Shown: positions 1 through 9,844, numbered from the stretch's first letter. The stretch is 64,000 bases of DNA from CAYRHN01 sp964424115 (GCA_964424115.1 CAYRHN010000005.1:1-64000), one strand, 5' to 3'. Translations and numbers: made by a program. The notes: a model not told the origin generated them from the sequence alone.

Positions 1-93
1 TGAATTTGATTTGTCCCTTGCCAAACATTTCATGTGTTAAAGATACACTACCCTTACCAATACCGCCGCGTAAAAACTCCCCCCTATTTATGA

Positions 94-99
94 TATACT
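94..99 (+). promoter_or_regulatory. Extended -10 promoter of radA, predicted leaderless
   Basis: TATACT preceded by TG at 91-92 gives an extended -10 element. It ends only 6 bp before the radA ATG, so transcription should start at or next to the A of the start codon. No Shine-Dalgarno sequence is present and no convincing -35 was found. Confidence 0.6.
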
Positions 100-105
100 G
101 ATTCC

Positions 106-1542
106 ATGCCAAAAACCCAAACCCGCTTTGTTTGCCAGCAGTGCGGGCGCACCTTGCCGCGCGCGATGGGACGCTGCCCGCAGTGCGGCAGTTGGAATTC
201 AATGGTCGAAGAGATCATCGCCCCGCCGCCAAGCGCAGCAGCCCACTCCGCCGGGCGCGGCCTCTCCGGGCAGTCGCAGCCCCGCCGCCTGAAAGATATC
301 GAAGGCGACGCCGAAGCGCGCATGGCGCTGCCCATGCAGGAATTCGCCCGCGTGCTGGGCGGCGGGATCGTTCCCGGCTCGATCATCCTGGTCGGCGGCG
401 ACCCGGGCATCGGCAAGTCCACCCTGCTGCTGCAAACCGCGCTGGAGCTGGCTCGCGAAGGGCGCGTGCTGTACGTTTCCGGCGAGGAATCCGAGCGGCA
501 GATCAAGATGCGCGCCGTGCGCCTGCTGCGCGATCCGGAGAACGAAAAAGAGATCCCGCCTATGCCCGAACAACTCTATTTGGTGACCGAGACCAACCTG
601 GAGACCATCTTCGAGCATATCCAGACCGTCCAGCCGGCGGTGCTGATCGTCGACTCGATCCAGACCGTCTATCTTCCGGCAGCCACCTCCAGCGCCGGAT
701 CGGTGACCCAGGTGCGCGAGTGCGCCTCGCGCCTGCGCGAGTTGGCCAAAGCCAGCGGCTGTGCTGTGTTCGTCATCGGGCACGTAACCAAAGAAGGCGT
801 GATCGCTGGCCCGCGCGTGCTGGAACACATCGTCGATACGGTGGTTTACCTGGAAGGCGACCGATTCCAGACCTTCCGCCTGCTGCGCTCGGTTAAGAAC
901 CGCTTTGGACCGACCTCCGAGGTAGGCGTGTTCGAGATGCGCGAGCGTGGGATGGTGGAAGTAAGCAATCCTTCCGAAGCCTTCCTGGCCGAGCGGATGA
1001 TCAACGCTCCCGGTTCGGCCATCACGGTCACTATGGAAGGCACCCGCCCACTGCTGGTGGAATTGCAGGGGCTGACCAGCGCCTCCAACCTGGGCAATCC
1101 GCGCCGCACCCCCAACGGGGTGGATTTCAACCGCCTGTTGTTGATCGTGGCAGTGCTGACCCGCCGCCTGGGCCTGCGCCTGGGCGAACAGGATGTGTTT
1201 GTCAATGTGGTCGGCGGATTGAGCATCGACGAACCAGCTGCCGACCTGGCCATCGCCGCCGCGATCGCCTCCTCTGTGCGCGACGCGCCGGTCAAAGCCG
1301 ACGCGATCCTGCTCGGCGAGGTGGGCTTATCCGGTGAATTGCGCTGGGTAGGGCAAATGGATGCCCGCCTGCGTGAAGCTGCCAAGTTGGGCTTCAAGAC
1401 CGCTGTTGTCCCGCGCCGCATTCGGCGCGTGGAAGCCTGGCCGGATGGATTGAAAGTGCTGGAGGCGCGCTCGCTGCGCGAAGCGCTCAACCTGGCCCTC
1501 ACCCGCCGCGAGGCTGAAGAAAAACCCGATCCCGAATCCTAG
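106..1542 (+). CDS. radA: DNA repair protein RadA
   Basis: RadA (Sms) is a RecA-like, DnaB-type ATPase that drives branch migration during recombinational repair in the cytoplasm. The 478 residues match the usual family length. Visible parts are an N-terminal zinc finger (C10, C13, C24, C27), a Walker A motif GDPGIGKST at about 98-106, a Walker B strand near VLIVDS at about 179-184, the RadA-specific KNRFG motif at 264-268, and a C-terminal Lon-protease-like domain (about 300-460). The start codon follows directly after a -10 box, so the message is probably leaderless. The DUF6391 gene follows after 17 bp and may be cotranscribed. Confidence 0.96.
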   Translation: MPKTQTRFVCQQCGRTLPRAMGRCPQCGSWNSMVEEIIAPPPSAAAHSAGRGLSGQSQPRRLKDIEGDAEARMALPMQEFARVLGGGIVPGSIILVGGDPGIGKSTLLLQTALELAREGRVLYVSGEESERQIKMRAVRLLRDPENEKEIPPMPEQLYLVTETNLETIFEHIQTVQPAVLIVDSIQTVYLPAATSSAGSVTQVRECASRLRELAKASGCAVFVIGHVTKEGVIAGPRVLEHIVDTVVYLEGDRFQTFRLLRSVKNRFGPTSEVGVFEMRERGMVEVSNPSEAFLAERMINAPGSAITVTMEGTRPLLVELQGLTSASNLGNPRRTPNGVDFNRLLLIVAVLTRRLGLRLGEQDVFVNVVGGLSIDEPAADLAIAAAIASSVRDAPVKADAILLGEVGLSGELRWVGQMDARLREAAKLGFKTAVVPRRIRRVEAWPDGLKVLEARSLREALNLALTRREAEEKPDPES

Positions 1543-1559
1543 TTCTCACGAGGTATGCC

Positions 1560-2081
1560 ATGTCTATCCTGGAATCCATCCTGACCTGGAAACCTATGCT
1601 GCAAACCCGGCGCAACCATGCGCTGGAACATGCCACTTTGAAAGTGCTGGCCACGCGCGATCCGCGCCGCATGATGGCCGGTTATTCCCATCCCAGCGGC
1701 ATCTACATCCTCGGCAAGGTCAGCACCGAAGAACTGCAAGAAGCGCTGTTCGAAGCTGAAAAACGCCTGCGCGCCGGGGAACACACCCTGGCCATCCATC
1801 CCGGCTGCGGCACCAACCTGTCGGTGATGGGCATGGCAGCCGGTTTCCTGGCCTGGATGGGTTCCCTGCGCATGCCCAAGAGCACGGGGGACAAGTTTCA
1901 GCGCCTGCCCAACATGATGGCACTGGCTACTATTGGGGTGATGCTCGCCCAGCCGCTGGGACCCTGGCTGCAAGAACACATCACCACTGAGGCCGAGCTG
2001 GGCACGCTGCGGGTGAGCGAGATCGCCCGCCTGACCCGTCAGGAACCGGTCACCCACCACATCAAGACCGAGCTGGCATGA
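1560..2081 (+). CDS. DUF6391 family protein
   Basis: This 173-residue protein carries the RNHALEHATL motif near residues 19-28 that marks the DUF6391 family. No function is known for that family as far as I can recall. A central hydrophobic stretch (about 84-100) and a second one (about 121-137) suggest membrane association. A GAGG ribosome site precedes the ATG. Its stop codon overlaps the start of holA by 4 bp (ATGA), which implies translational coupling. The DNA-repair and replication neighbours may only reflect operon packing. Confidence 0.75.
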   Translation: MSILESILTWKPMLQTRRNHALEHATLKVLATRDPRRMMAGYSHPSGIYILGKVSTEELQEALFEAEKRLRAGEHTLAIHPGCGTNLSVMGMAAGFLAWMGSLRMPKSTGDKFQRLPNMMALATIGVMLAQPLGPWLQEHITTEAELGTLRVSEIARLTRQEPVTHHIKTELA

Positions 2082-3061
2082 TCCTGATCCTGCACGGCAA
2101 CGACACCTTCGGGATCGAACAGACTCTGCGGCACATGACGCAGGAATTGGGCGATCCTTCGGTGGCTGATCTGAACCTGTCCCGCCTGGACGGGCGTACG
2201 GCCACGCTCAATGACCTGCGCGGGGCTGCTTACGCCATGCCTTTCCTGGCCGACCGCCGCCTGGTGATCGTCCACCAGCCGCTGGCGCGCCTGAACGCAG
2301 CCGCCGCCCAAAAAGATTACATTGCCTTCCTGGTAAGCCTGCCGGAAAGCACCACGTTGGTGCTGGTGATCGAGGACGAGCAGCAGCGCGGCGAGTGGAC
2401 CACCCTGCGTCCAACCCACTGGTTGACCAAGTGGGCGCGCGGCGAGGGCGCCAAAATCTGCAAGATACAATCTTTTGCTCTGCCGAGGCCGGCTGATATG
2501 CCTAACTGGATCCGCAGCCAGGCCGAGGAACAGGGCGGGCAGTTCGCTCCCCCGGCTGCCAGCCTGCTGGCCAACTACCTGGGCAATGACACCCGCCAGG
2601 CCAGCCAGGAGATCACCAAGCTGCTGACCTACGTGGACCGCAAGCGCCCGGTCCAGGCCCAAGATGTGGAACTGCTGACCGCTCCCGGCGGGCAGGCCAA
2701 CGTCTTTGACATGGTGGATGCGCTGGGCCGCGGCGACGCGCGTACCGCTCTGCGCTCGCTCCACCGTTTGCTGGAGGAGGGCGACGCGATCAGCCTGTTC
2801 GGGATGGTCGTGCGCCAGTTCCGCCTGATCCTTACCGCGCGCGAAGCGCTGGACAGCGGCCTGCGCCCCAACGCCCTGGCGGAGGAATTACACCTGCACC
2901 CCTTCGTGGCCGAGAAGATCGCCGAACAGGCCAAACGCTTCAGCATCCCCGCGCTGGAGAAGATCTACGCCCGCCTGCTGGAGATCGACGAAGATGCCAA
3001 GACCAGCCGCATGCCGCTGGATGTGGCGCTGGATACCTTCGTGGCAGAGATCGGAAAGTAG
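2078..3061 (+). CDS. holA: DNA polymerase III delta subunit
   Basis: HolA is the delta subunit of the clamp loader and opens the sliding clamp on DNA. The 327 residues fit the family (about 330-340). The N-terminus (MILILHGNDTFGIEQ) matches the degenerate nucleotide-binding fold of HolA, and the middle and C-terminal helical domains show typical runs such as LLTYVDRKRPVQAQDVELL (about 202-220) and the collar-like region after about 225. The start overlaps the preceding stop codon. About 170 bp without a coding region follows before the next gene. Confidence 0.88.
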   Translation: MILILHGNDTFGIEQTLRHMTQELGDPSVADLNLSRLDGRTATLNDLRGAAYAMPFLADRRLVIVHQPLARLNAAAAQKDYIAFLVSLPESTTLVLVIEDEQQRGEWTTLRPTHWLTKWARGEGAKICKIQSFALPRPADMPNWIRSQAEEQGGQFAPPAASLLANYLGNDTRQASQEITKLLTYVDRKRPVQAQDVELLTAPGGQANVFDMVDALGRGDARTALRSLHRLLEEGDAISLFGMVVRQFRLILTAREALDSGLRPNALAEELHLHPFVAEKIAEQAKRFSIPALEKIYARLLEIDEDAKTSRMPLDVALDTFVAEIGK

Positions 3062-3191
3062 TTTTTTGGTGTTTTGCTTTTCTTTCCGGAGAGGCATAAC
3101 GTCTGGATCGTGCCTCACAAACTTGTAAACTAGAAATTTACTCCGATTCTGTTAGAATCAAGTGGCATCGATGTTGCACCCTGCTTAAAAA

Positions 3192-3211
3192 CCAGGGGAA
3201 AAATCCCCTGG
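3192..3211 (+). promoter_or_regulatory. Hairpin in the leader of the M23 peptidase gene
   Basis: CCAGGGGA and TCCCCTGG form a perfect 8-bp stem around an AAAA loop, 24 bp before the start codon of the secreted peptidase. There is no U-tract, so it is more likely an mRNA 5'-structure or a protein site than a terminator for holA. Confidence 0.45.
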
Positions 3212-3234
3212 ATCACCCACATCTCGAGGATCCC

Positions 3235-6200
3235 ATGAGAAGACACCTGCTGCGCTTATTCTTAGGGGGGATCTTGCTCCTCACTGGTACCGCCGCATTC
3301 AACACCGCCACGCCGGCCTCCGCGCAACCAGCCCGCGCCGAAAAGGCTGCACCTGCGCCGGATGACCCGGATGCCGCCGCGATCGCCCAGGCTCTCCAGG
3401 ACGCGATCAAACAGAAAGATGGCCAGGTGCTGGCCTTCGTGGTCTATCAGATCGGCATCGACCATATCGTTTATACCCCCGAACGCGATACGGCTGTGGT
3501 ATGGCTGTCAATGACTGACCCGGCTGACGGGCAGGTGATCGCCACCGAACCCGGGTTGGCGATCGCCCACCGCAACGGCGACGGCTGGCAAATCATCCTG
3601 CAGGCTGATTACGCCTGGGCGGATGAATTCGCTAAACTACCTCCAGAATTAATCCCCACGGAACAAATAGCCCAGTACGATGGCGCCGCCAAAGACGCGA
3701 ACACGATCAATGCCACCTACTACGGCTACAAATTGCCCTGGGGTGGTGGACAATCCAAGCAGTTGGAGGGCAGCATCGGCCACTTCCTGGATTATCATTC
3801 TTGCACCGAAGAGGCATGCCGCTATGCCTATGACTTTGCGGATGGGACGATGTTCCCGCTGTTGGCTTCGCGCGGGGGCACAGTGAACCTGTGGAACGAC
3901 TCGTGCACCAACGGCGATGAAAACTGTTCCAACTACATCGTTCTCAAGGATGCGTCCACTTCGCCCACCACCTACCAGCTCTACCTGCACATGGCCAACA
4001 ATACCATTCCCTCGGAGTTAAAGCGAGTTGGTGCGCAGGTCAACCAAGGCCAGTTCATCGGCAATGTGGACGACACCGGCTATTCCACCGGGCACCACCT
4101 GCACTTCATGGTACACACCAACCAATACTCCTATTGGGGAAATTCGGTGGATATTCGCTTTGACGAAGTGGATATCAACGGAGGGGTGCCGCGCACACAA
4201 CACGAAGCGACCACTTATTCGGAGTACGGCACCGGCTATCACACCAATGATATGTTCACCTCCGGCAATGCGCTGGCGATCGGGCCCACCGGAGGCCTGA
4301 GCCGTCCGGACGCCGGAAGCCCGGTTACAGTCACCGGCCGGATCCTGGACATCAGTGGGGCCGGCACAGACGACCGCGGGGTGGTCAAAATGCAGGTGCT
4401 GGCGCGGACGGTGGACAGCGATTGGTTCGCGATCGGAGCTGCCCAGACCAATAATCCCTTCGATGTTGATATTGACCTGTGCGCCTCAGGGCTGCCAGAC
4501 GGGCCAATCACCTTCACCCTGCAGCTGTGGGATGTGGAAGGTAACACAACCATCTCCACCGATTACCGCACGATCATCAAAAAAGATGTTTGCCGGCCGG
4601 CCTGTCAGCCTGCCCCTGACCAGGTGGCGCTGTACACCCTGGAAAATTATTCCGGTTCCTGCCAGCTTTTCAACCCGGGTAGCACCGTGTTGGAAAGCAC
4701 GTTTAATAACCACATCCGCTCCATCCTGGTCGGCAACAACGCTATTGCCACGCTCTATACCGGTAACAGTTACAATGAGCGCCGCGAAAGCTGGAGTGGA
4801 AATGATCCCAACCTGAGCGACGATCAACTCGGAAACGATACCGCCGGATCGCTGCAGGTGCTTCCCAGTTCTGCCCCACCCGGCGCTACCCAGATCGTCA
4901 CCCCACACAACGTGGAAGGCCAGGGGTTGACCAGCGTTGACTCGGTGCTCTTCAGCTGGATAGGCGGCGATGGGGCGGTGGATTTCAGTGCCACCCTCAC
5001 CGGCAGCGGCGGATTTTCGCGCAGCATGGATTGGCTGAAGACCCCCGCCTGGTCGGTGGGCAGCCTGCCAGCCGGCGACTATACCCTGACAGTGACCGGG
5101 CGCAACCCTGCAGGACAAACTTCTACTTCACTGGATTTCAGCATAGGTTCTGCCTCGCTGCCCGCAGCAACTCCCATCAGTCTGGCCACAGAGCTGGACG
5201 AACGCTTTGAAAGCGCGAACGCAACCTGGATCGCCTCCGGCCTGGCGCGGCGCGACAACATGTCGATCGGTTCGCGCAGTACCTATACCTGGGGATTCAA
5301 CGACGGCAGCGATTACTCCGCCGGAGCAACGCATTCCGGCAGCCTGACCTCGCCGCCGATCGTCATCCCCGCCGAGGGGGCTAAGATGTTCTTCGAGTAT
5401 TACCACTCGTTAGGCGACAGCCAGCCGGTCTGGGACGAACGCTGGCTGCAAATTTCGGTCAACAACGGGGATTTCGTCAATTTTTACCAATTCCAGAACG
5501 ACCGGATGAACGCCTGGTTGATCAGCCCGCTCTTCGACCTCTCCGCTTATGCCGGGCAAACCATCCGCCTGCGTTGGTATTTCCATGTGGTAGATGGGAT
5601 GAACAACACCAGTCCCGGCTGGTTCATCGACAACCTGTACGCGGCAGCCAACCCGCCCGTCACCAGCTGCAAGGATGTTCCGGCCAACGATTCGCCCGCC
5701 ACGGCCACCTCCATAGCTAACGGACGTTCAACAAAATTCTATCTCTGCCCAAGCGGCGACCTGGATTACTATACCTTCGAAGCCCAGGCCGGGGACAATC
5801 TTTCTACATGGATCGAGGCGCAGTCAGCTGGTTCTTCTGTGGACGGGGTACTGTACCTGCTGGACAGCGACGGCAGCTCGGTTTTGACTTATAGCGACGA
5901 CCCGGCCAGCGGCGTACTGGACCCCAAACTGAGCTTCCAATTCACCCACAACGGGCGCTATTTCCTGCGCTTCCGCGACTTCAAACATCCTGGCTACGGC
6001 GGCGTAGTCTATTATTATTACATCAACTTCTCCCTGACCGGCGCAGCTCCGCAAGTGACCATCATCAACCCAACCTCTACCTGGATGGGCCTTTTTCCCT
6101 TCCAGTTGAGCGCTACCGTCAACGATCCGGGCAGTTCTGTCAGTAAAGTCGAATTCTTCCGCCATTCCAGCGATTGGAGCGACCCCACCTGGACCCTTTT

Positions 6201-7038
6201 AGGCACGGACACGAATGGCAGCAACGGTTGGTCGGTCGGTTACACTCCAAGCGTCCAGGACAACGGCGCAGCCTTCTACGTGCGCGCCACCGATAATAGG
6301 AGCCTGTCCAGCGGAGACACCCGCTCTAACCTGATCATCGATTCCACACCGCCCACCGCCGAGTTCTCCGGCTTGCCCCCAGTAAGCGAGAGCACCTACA
6401 TACCCTTTGCGTGGAGTGTCAGCGATGATATCAGCGGCCTGGCCTGGATGGAATTAATGGCCCAGGTGGAAGGCAGCGGCTGGCAGTCTTGGAACCCGGC
6501 CATCACGCTCAACACGCTCTCAGCGGCCTACCTGGCCCAACCCGGACAGACGATCCATTTCTGTATCAACGCACGCGACGCAGCCGGGAACCTGGCCTCC
6601 CCAGCCGGGACGGCTTCCACCACTGTTGAATCCACCTGCACCCCGGATTACTTTGAGAGCATGGGGGACAACCAGGTGGAGAATGCCACCGTACTTGAGC
6701 CGGGTTCGTGGCAGGCGCACAATTTCTGCGCTGCTGCAGACGAGGATTGGTTGCGTTTCACTGCAACCGAGAATGGTGATTACATGGTACTGGCGATGAC
6801 CCAATCCGGCGGTGCAGCTGCGACGATCGAGGCCTATGACTCAACCGGCGGCCTGCTAGGCTCCGCCAGCGCGGCTGAATTTGCCAGCAGCGCAGCCCTG
6901 CACCTGAATGTTGTGCAAGGCGAAAGTTATTTCCTGCGTTTCAGCCCAATCAACCCGAACCTGCTTGGCAGTCAGGTTTATTATGAGGTATGGATCGGCC
7001 CCGGCTTCTTCCACTATTTACCGGCTATCCAAAAATAA
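3235..7038 (+). CDS. Secreted multi-domain M23 metallopeptidase, LasA-like
   Basis: This 1,267-residue exported protein has a signal peptide cut after about A30 (PASA|QPA). The zinc-peptidase domain (about 160-310) shows H188 and D200 with the wide spacing of LasA-type M23 enzymes, the LHM motif with H252, and the final HHLH motif at 287-290. M23 enzymes cut peptidoglycan cross-bridges or Gly-rich peptides. Ig-like and jelly-roll-like beta modules follow, then a bacterial pre-peptidase-like segment near 820-925 and another near 1140-1250. The protein ends FFHYLPAIQK, resembling a short hydrophobic YLP tail I associate with many Anaerolineae secreted proteins. GAGGA precedes the ATG. It may attack cell walls of other bacteria; the substrate is not shown by sequence. 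Confidence 0.85.
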   Translation: MRRHLLRLFLGGILLLTGTAAFNTATPASAQPARAEKAAPAPDDPDAAAIAQALQDAIKQKDGQVLAFVVYQIGIDHIVYTPERDTAVVWLSMTDPADGQVIATEPGLAIAHRNGDGWQIILQADYAWADEFAKLPPELIPTEQIAQYDGAAKDANTINATYYGYKLPWGGGQSKQLEGSIGHFLDYHSCTEEACRYAYDFADGTMFPLLASRGGTVNLWNDSCTNGDENCSNYIVLKDASTSPTTYQLYLHMANNTIPSELKRVGAQVNQGQFIGNVDDTGYSTGHHLHFMVHTNQYSYWGNSVDIRFDEVDINGGVPRTQHEATTYSEYGTGYHTNDMFTSGNALAIGPTGGLSRPDAGSPVTVTGRILDISGAGTDDRGVVKMQVLARTVDSDWFAIGAAQTNNPFDVDIDLCASGLPDGPITFTLQLWDVEGNTTISTDYRTIIKKDVCRPACQPAPDQVALYTLENYSGSCQLFNPGSTVLESTFNNHIRSILVGNNAIATLYTGNSYNERRESWSGNDPNLSDDQLGNDTAGSLQVLPSSAPPGATQIVTPHNVEGQGLTSVDSVLFSWIGGDGAVDFSATLTGSGGFSRSMDWLKTPAWSVGSLPAGDYTLTVTGRNPAGQTSTSLDFSIGSASLPAATPISLATELDERFESANATWIASGLARRDNMSIGSRSTYTWGFNDGSDYSAGATHSGSLTSPPIVIPAEGAKMFFEYYHSLGDSQPVWDERWLQISVNNGDFVNFYQFQNDRMNAWLISPLFDLSAYAGQTIRLRWYFHVVDGMNNTSPGWFIDNLYAAANPPVTSCKDVPANDSPATATSIANGRSTKFYLCPSGDLDYYTFEAQAGDNLSTWIEAQSAGSSVDGVLYLLDSDGSSVLTYSDDPASGVLDPKLSFQFTHNGRYFLRFRDFKHPGYGGVVYYYYINFSLTGAAPQVTIINPTSTWMGLFPFQLSATVNDPGSSVSKVEFFRHSSDWSDPTWTLLGTDTNGSNGWSVGYTPSVQDNGAAFYVRATDNRSLSSGDTRSNLIIDSTPPTAEFSGLPPVSESTYIPFAWSVSDDISGLAWMELMAQVEGSGWQSWNPAITLNTLSAAYLAQPGQTIHFCINARDAAGNLASPAGTASTTVESTCTPDYFESMGDNQVENATVLEPGSWQAHNFCAAADEDWLRFTATENGDYMVLAMTQSGGAAATIEAYDSTGGLLGSASAAEFASSAALHLNVVQGESYFLRFSPINPNLLGSQVYYEVWIGPGFFHYLPAIQK

Positions 7039-7073
7039 GATCTGGTTTTTACAAAGATCCTGGATCAAACATC

Positions 7074-7100
7074 GATGGGCGGGCCTGAGGCCCGCCCATC
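7074..7100. repeat. GC-rich palindrome (family 1 copy) and likely terminator
   Basis: GATGGGCGGGCC, loop TGA, GGCCCGCCCATC: a perfect 12-bp stem between the convergent M23 and PlsY-like genes. It resembles the palindromes at 15223 and 25234, with a GGGCGG core and short loop, so it is probably one copy of a dispersed REP-like family. Here it may terminate both genes. Confidence 0.7.
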
Positions 7101-7133
7101 CGAACAGAAAGCAAATAAAACCGAAAATAGATT

Positions 7134-7706
7134 TTACCTGTGGAAATAGCCACCGGTGATGAAGCGCACCGCCATCACCAGCAACACCCCGCCCACTGCC
7201 CACCAGGCCTGCACCGGCGCAGCCGAGAGGATCATCAACGCCAGGGTGACCGGAAAACCAATCAAGGCCATCACCAGGCCGTGATGCTTGCGCAGGAACG
7301 GCACCGGGATCAGGCTCACCAGCATGCCGCAGAAGGTCTGCCAGAAAGCCAGCGGCATCAATGCACCAGCCGCAGCAGCAAAACCGCGCCCCCCACGGTT
7401 AAAACGGCCAAACGGCCAGCAGGCCCCTACAACCGGCGCCATGGCAATGGCCGGCATCCAATCGGTATTAATGCTCAAGCGTGCAGAAATGGTCACCGGC
7501 AAAGCCGCCTTGAGGAGATCCAGCAGCAAAGCCAGCGCCCCCAAGAACGCTCCGCCGCGCTGCATTGCCGCAGCAGCGCCGGGGTTTTCACCCATTTCAG
7601 TCAGCCTCATGCCTGTTTTTATCCGCACCAGCAAATCAGCTGGAAGGAGGGAACCGAGCAAGTAACCGGCAAGAATCAAACCTGAGATCAGGAATACTTC
7701 GCTCAT
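7134..7706 (-). CDS. PlsY-like glycerol-3-phosphate acyltransferase family membrane protein
   Basis: PlsY transfers an acyl group from acyl-phosphate to glycerol-3-phosphate in the inner membrane. This 190-residue protein has five or six hydrophobic segments and recognisable PlsY signatures: GENPGAAAAMQRGG near residue 40, DLLKAALPV near 62, and GGRGFAAAAG near 105 (usual GGKGVA). The GHxxP signature is replaced by GACWPF, so activity is uncertain. I chose the ATG at 7706 with AAGAGA upstream; a TTG two codons earlier also fits. It follows galE by about 20 bp on the same strand, suggesting an operon for envelope glycans or lipids. Confidence 0.7.
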   Translation of the reverse strand: MSEVFLISGLILAGYLLGSLLPADLLVRIKTGMRLTEMGENPGAAAAMQRGGAFLGALALLLDLLKAALPVTISARLSINTDWMPAIAMAPVVGACWPFGRFNRGGRGFAAAAGALMPLAFWQTFCGMLVSLIPVPFLRKHHGLVMALIGFPVTLALMILSAAPVQAWWAVGGVLLVMAVRFITGGYFHR

Positions 7707-7725
7707 ATTCAATTCTCTTCAGGGA

Positions 7726-8739
7726 TCAATCGTAATGCAGGATCTTCTCCCGAACTTCCGCCCAGCGCAACGCATCGGCAATGCCCTGTTCAATGGGCAG
7801 CCGTGCTTGCCAGCCTAACAACTGCAAGGCCCGGTCTGCGCTGGCATACGAACCAGCGATATCACCCGGACGGGGCGGCGATTCACGCTTATTGATCTGC
7901 TGGCCGTAAACCTTTTCGAAGGCTGTGACCAGCTCACGTACTGTCACACCGTGCCCGGTACCCAGATTGATCACCAGGTAACGGTCAGTCGGGTTACCGG
8001 CACGTTCAAATGCTTTGTCAAAGTCTGCCAGGGCAGCGACGTGAGCCTGGGCCAGATCCCAGACATGGATGAAATCGCGCAGGCCTGTACCATCGCGGGT
8101 GGGCCATTGGGTACCAGTGATCTCAAAGACCGGCTGAACGCCGCGGGCAGTATCTACCAGTTTGCCGACCACGTGGGTGGGAAACTGGACGTGAATACCG
8201 CAGCGCATTTTGGGATCGGCGCCGATCGGGTTGAAATAACGCAAGGCAATCCCGCGCATATTATAGGCTGCGCAAAAATCCTTGAGCAGCATTTCCATCA
8301 TGAACTTGGTGCGCGCATACGGACTGGAGGGATTTAATGGCGCCTCTTCGGTGACCATAAATCCAGGCACCACATCATAGATCGATGCGGAGGAGCTGAA
8401 CACCACCCGCCCACAGCCCAGGCGCTGGAGAGTGTGGAAGAATTCGTTCGATTTGGCCACATTCTCGCGGTAATATTCGTAGGGCTTGCTGACCGATTCC
8501 GGCACCACGATTAAAGCCGCGCAATGCACCGTGGCGTAAATATCCGGATGCTCGCGGAACAGACGCTCCACCAGGGCTGTATCGGCAATATCGCCATGAT
8601 AAAAGATACGCCCGGCAACGAACTCGTGCCGCCCGGTCACCAATGAATCAAGGATGACCGGTGTATGCCCGGCATCTTCCAAAGCCGCAGCAATGGTCGA
8701 TCCAATATATCCTGCCCCTCCGGTAATTAAGAACTTCAT
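7726..8739 (-). CDS. galE: UDP-glucose 4-epimerase
   Basis: GalE interconverts UDP-glucose and UDP-galactose using bound NAD. The 337 residues carry the N-terminal Rossmann motif GGAGYIGS, the catalytic SSSASIYD serine region followed by Y-A-R-T-K (the YxxxK pair), and the substrate-binding RYFNPIGA segment. The ATG at 8739 has a GGAGG site 8 bp upstream; an in-frame ATG five codons earlier lies on that Shine-Dalgarno sequence and was rejected. It sits between a GT2 glycosyltransferase and the PlsY-like gene on the same strand, consistent with a small surface-glycan or glycolipid operon. Confidence 0.92.
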   Translation of the reverse strand: MKFLITGGAGYIGSTIAAALEDAGHTPVILDSLVTGRHEFVAGRIFYHGDIADTALVERLFREHPDIYATVHCAALIVVPESVSKPYEYYRENVAKSNEFFHTLQRLGCGRVVFSSSASIYDVVPGFMVTEEAPLNPSSPYARTKFMMEMLLKDFCAAYNMRGIALRYFNPIGADPKMRCGIHVQFPTHVVGKLVDTARGVQPVFEITGTQWPTRDGTGLRDFIHVWDLAQAHVAALADFDKAFERAGNPTDRYLVINLGTGHGVTVRELVTAFEKVYGQQINKRESPPRPGDIAGSYASADRALQLLGWQARLPIEQGIADALRWAEVREKILHYD

Positions 8740-8823
8740 TGAATTCGCCTCCATGTGAACCTGTTCAAATCGGATTGATTATCTACATCTTAATCCAAGC
8801 GGGCGGGTTTGTAAAGTGGCGTT

Positions 8824-9795
8824 TTACTTTTGGCTTTCCGTGTCTTTTCCGCCAAAACTGCGCCGCACGAGGTAAGGCGGGCGGTGCTTCACTTCCTGGA
8901 AAATATAGCCCACATAAATGCCGATCAAACCGAGAGAAATCATCAAGGTTCCCCCCACGAACAACAGGATAAACATTAAAGAACTCCAGCCGGGCGCCAG
9001 AGTGGCCTGATTGCCGCTGACCCAAAAACTGAGCACATAGACCGCCTCAATTACCGCCCCCAGCAACAACAATCCGCCCAAGCCGAGCGAAAGGTAGAGT
9101 GGAGTAAGAGAAAAGGAAAAAACGGCATCCATGGCCAGACGGACCATTTTTGCCAGAGAATACTTGGATTTTCCCGCCAGGCGCGCCGGTTGTTCATAAG
9201 GTAGGATCACGCTTTTGAAGCCCATCCAGGCCACCAACCCGCGCAAGAAGCGGTGGTATTCTTTCAATTGCCACAAACCATCCAACGCAGCACGGTTCAT
9301 CAAGCGAAAATCTGCCACACCTGACTGTAAGCGGGTATTACTCAAGCGGTTCATCCCGGCGTAAAACCAATCCGAGGTGCGGCGCTTGAAGGAGGAAATG
9401 TGTTGATCCTCCAAACGCTGACCAAGAACAATATCGTAGCCTGCCTCAGCAAGGCGCAGCATGTCGCCAATCACCGACGGGGGATGCTGACCATCCCCAT
9501 CCAGGGTAATGACATAATCGGCATCCGCGCTGTCCAGTCCGGCAGTGAGGGCTGCCTGGTGACCAAAATTACGGCTGAGTTCGATGACGCGCACACGCCC
9601 ATCTGCAGCAGCCAGCGCTTCCAGGTGCTCTGCGGTGGCATCCCGCGATCCGTCATTCACGTAGCGAATGCAAAAATCGTAGGGCAGAGCGTTCACTGCC
9701 TCGACCAGTTGTTGGTGAAATGAATCCAGCGCAGCTTCTTCATTATAGACGGGGATGACCAGATCAACCCGCGTGCGCTCGGTTTTTTCGGGCAT
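8824..9795 (-). CDS. GT2 glycosyltransferase, DPM1/GtrB-type
   Basis: A 323-residue polyprenyl-phosphate-type glycosyltransferase. The N-terminal GT-A domain has VDLVIPVYNEE, the YVNDGSRD strand and the LDGDGQHPP metal-binding motif (about 94-102). Two C-terminal membrane segments (about 230-255 and 270-305) are typical of GtrB/DPM1-like enzymes that load a sugar onto a lipid carrier. AGGAGG lies 6 bp before the ATG. It heads the run toward galE (about 85 bp gap) and could use its UDP-sugar. Sugar donor and acceptor cannot be read from the sequence. Confidence 0.88.
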   Translation of the reverse strand: MPEKTERTRVDLVIPVYNEEAALDSFHQQLVEAVNALPYDFCIRYVNDGSRDATAEHLEALAAADGRVRVIELSRNFGHQAALTAGLDSADADYVITLDGDGQHPPSVIGDMLRLAEAGYDIVLGQRLEDQHISSFKRRTSDWFYAGMNRLSNTRLQSGVADFRLMNRAALDGLWQLKEYHRFLRGLVAWMGFKSVILPYEQPARLAGKSKYSLAKMVRLAMDAVFSFSLTPLYLSLGLGGLLLLGAVIEAVYVLSFWVSGNQATLAPGWSSLMFILLFVGGTLMISLGLIGIYVGYIFQEVKHRPPYLVRRSFGGKDTESQK

Positions 9796-9844
9796 GGCAG
9801 CCTCCTGGATGAGATATGCCCATTATACCCTCATCCAGCCCACT

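Noticed and set aside
1..93. A gene fragment at the left edge
   Set aside because: No open frame with a ribosome site or recognisable protein end; it appears to be intergenic sequence before the radA promoter.
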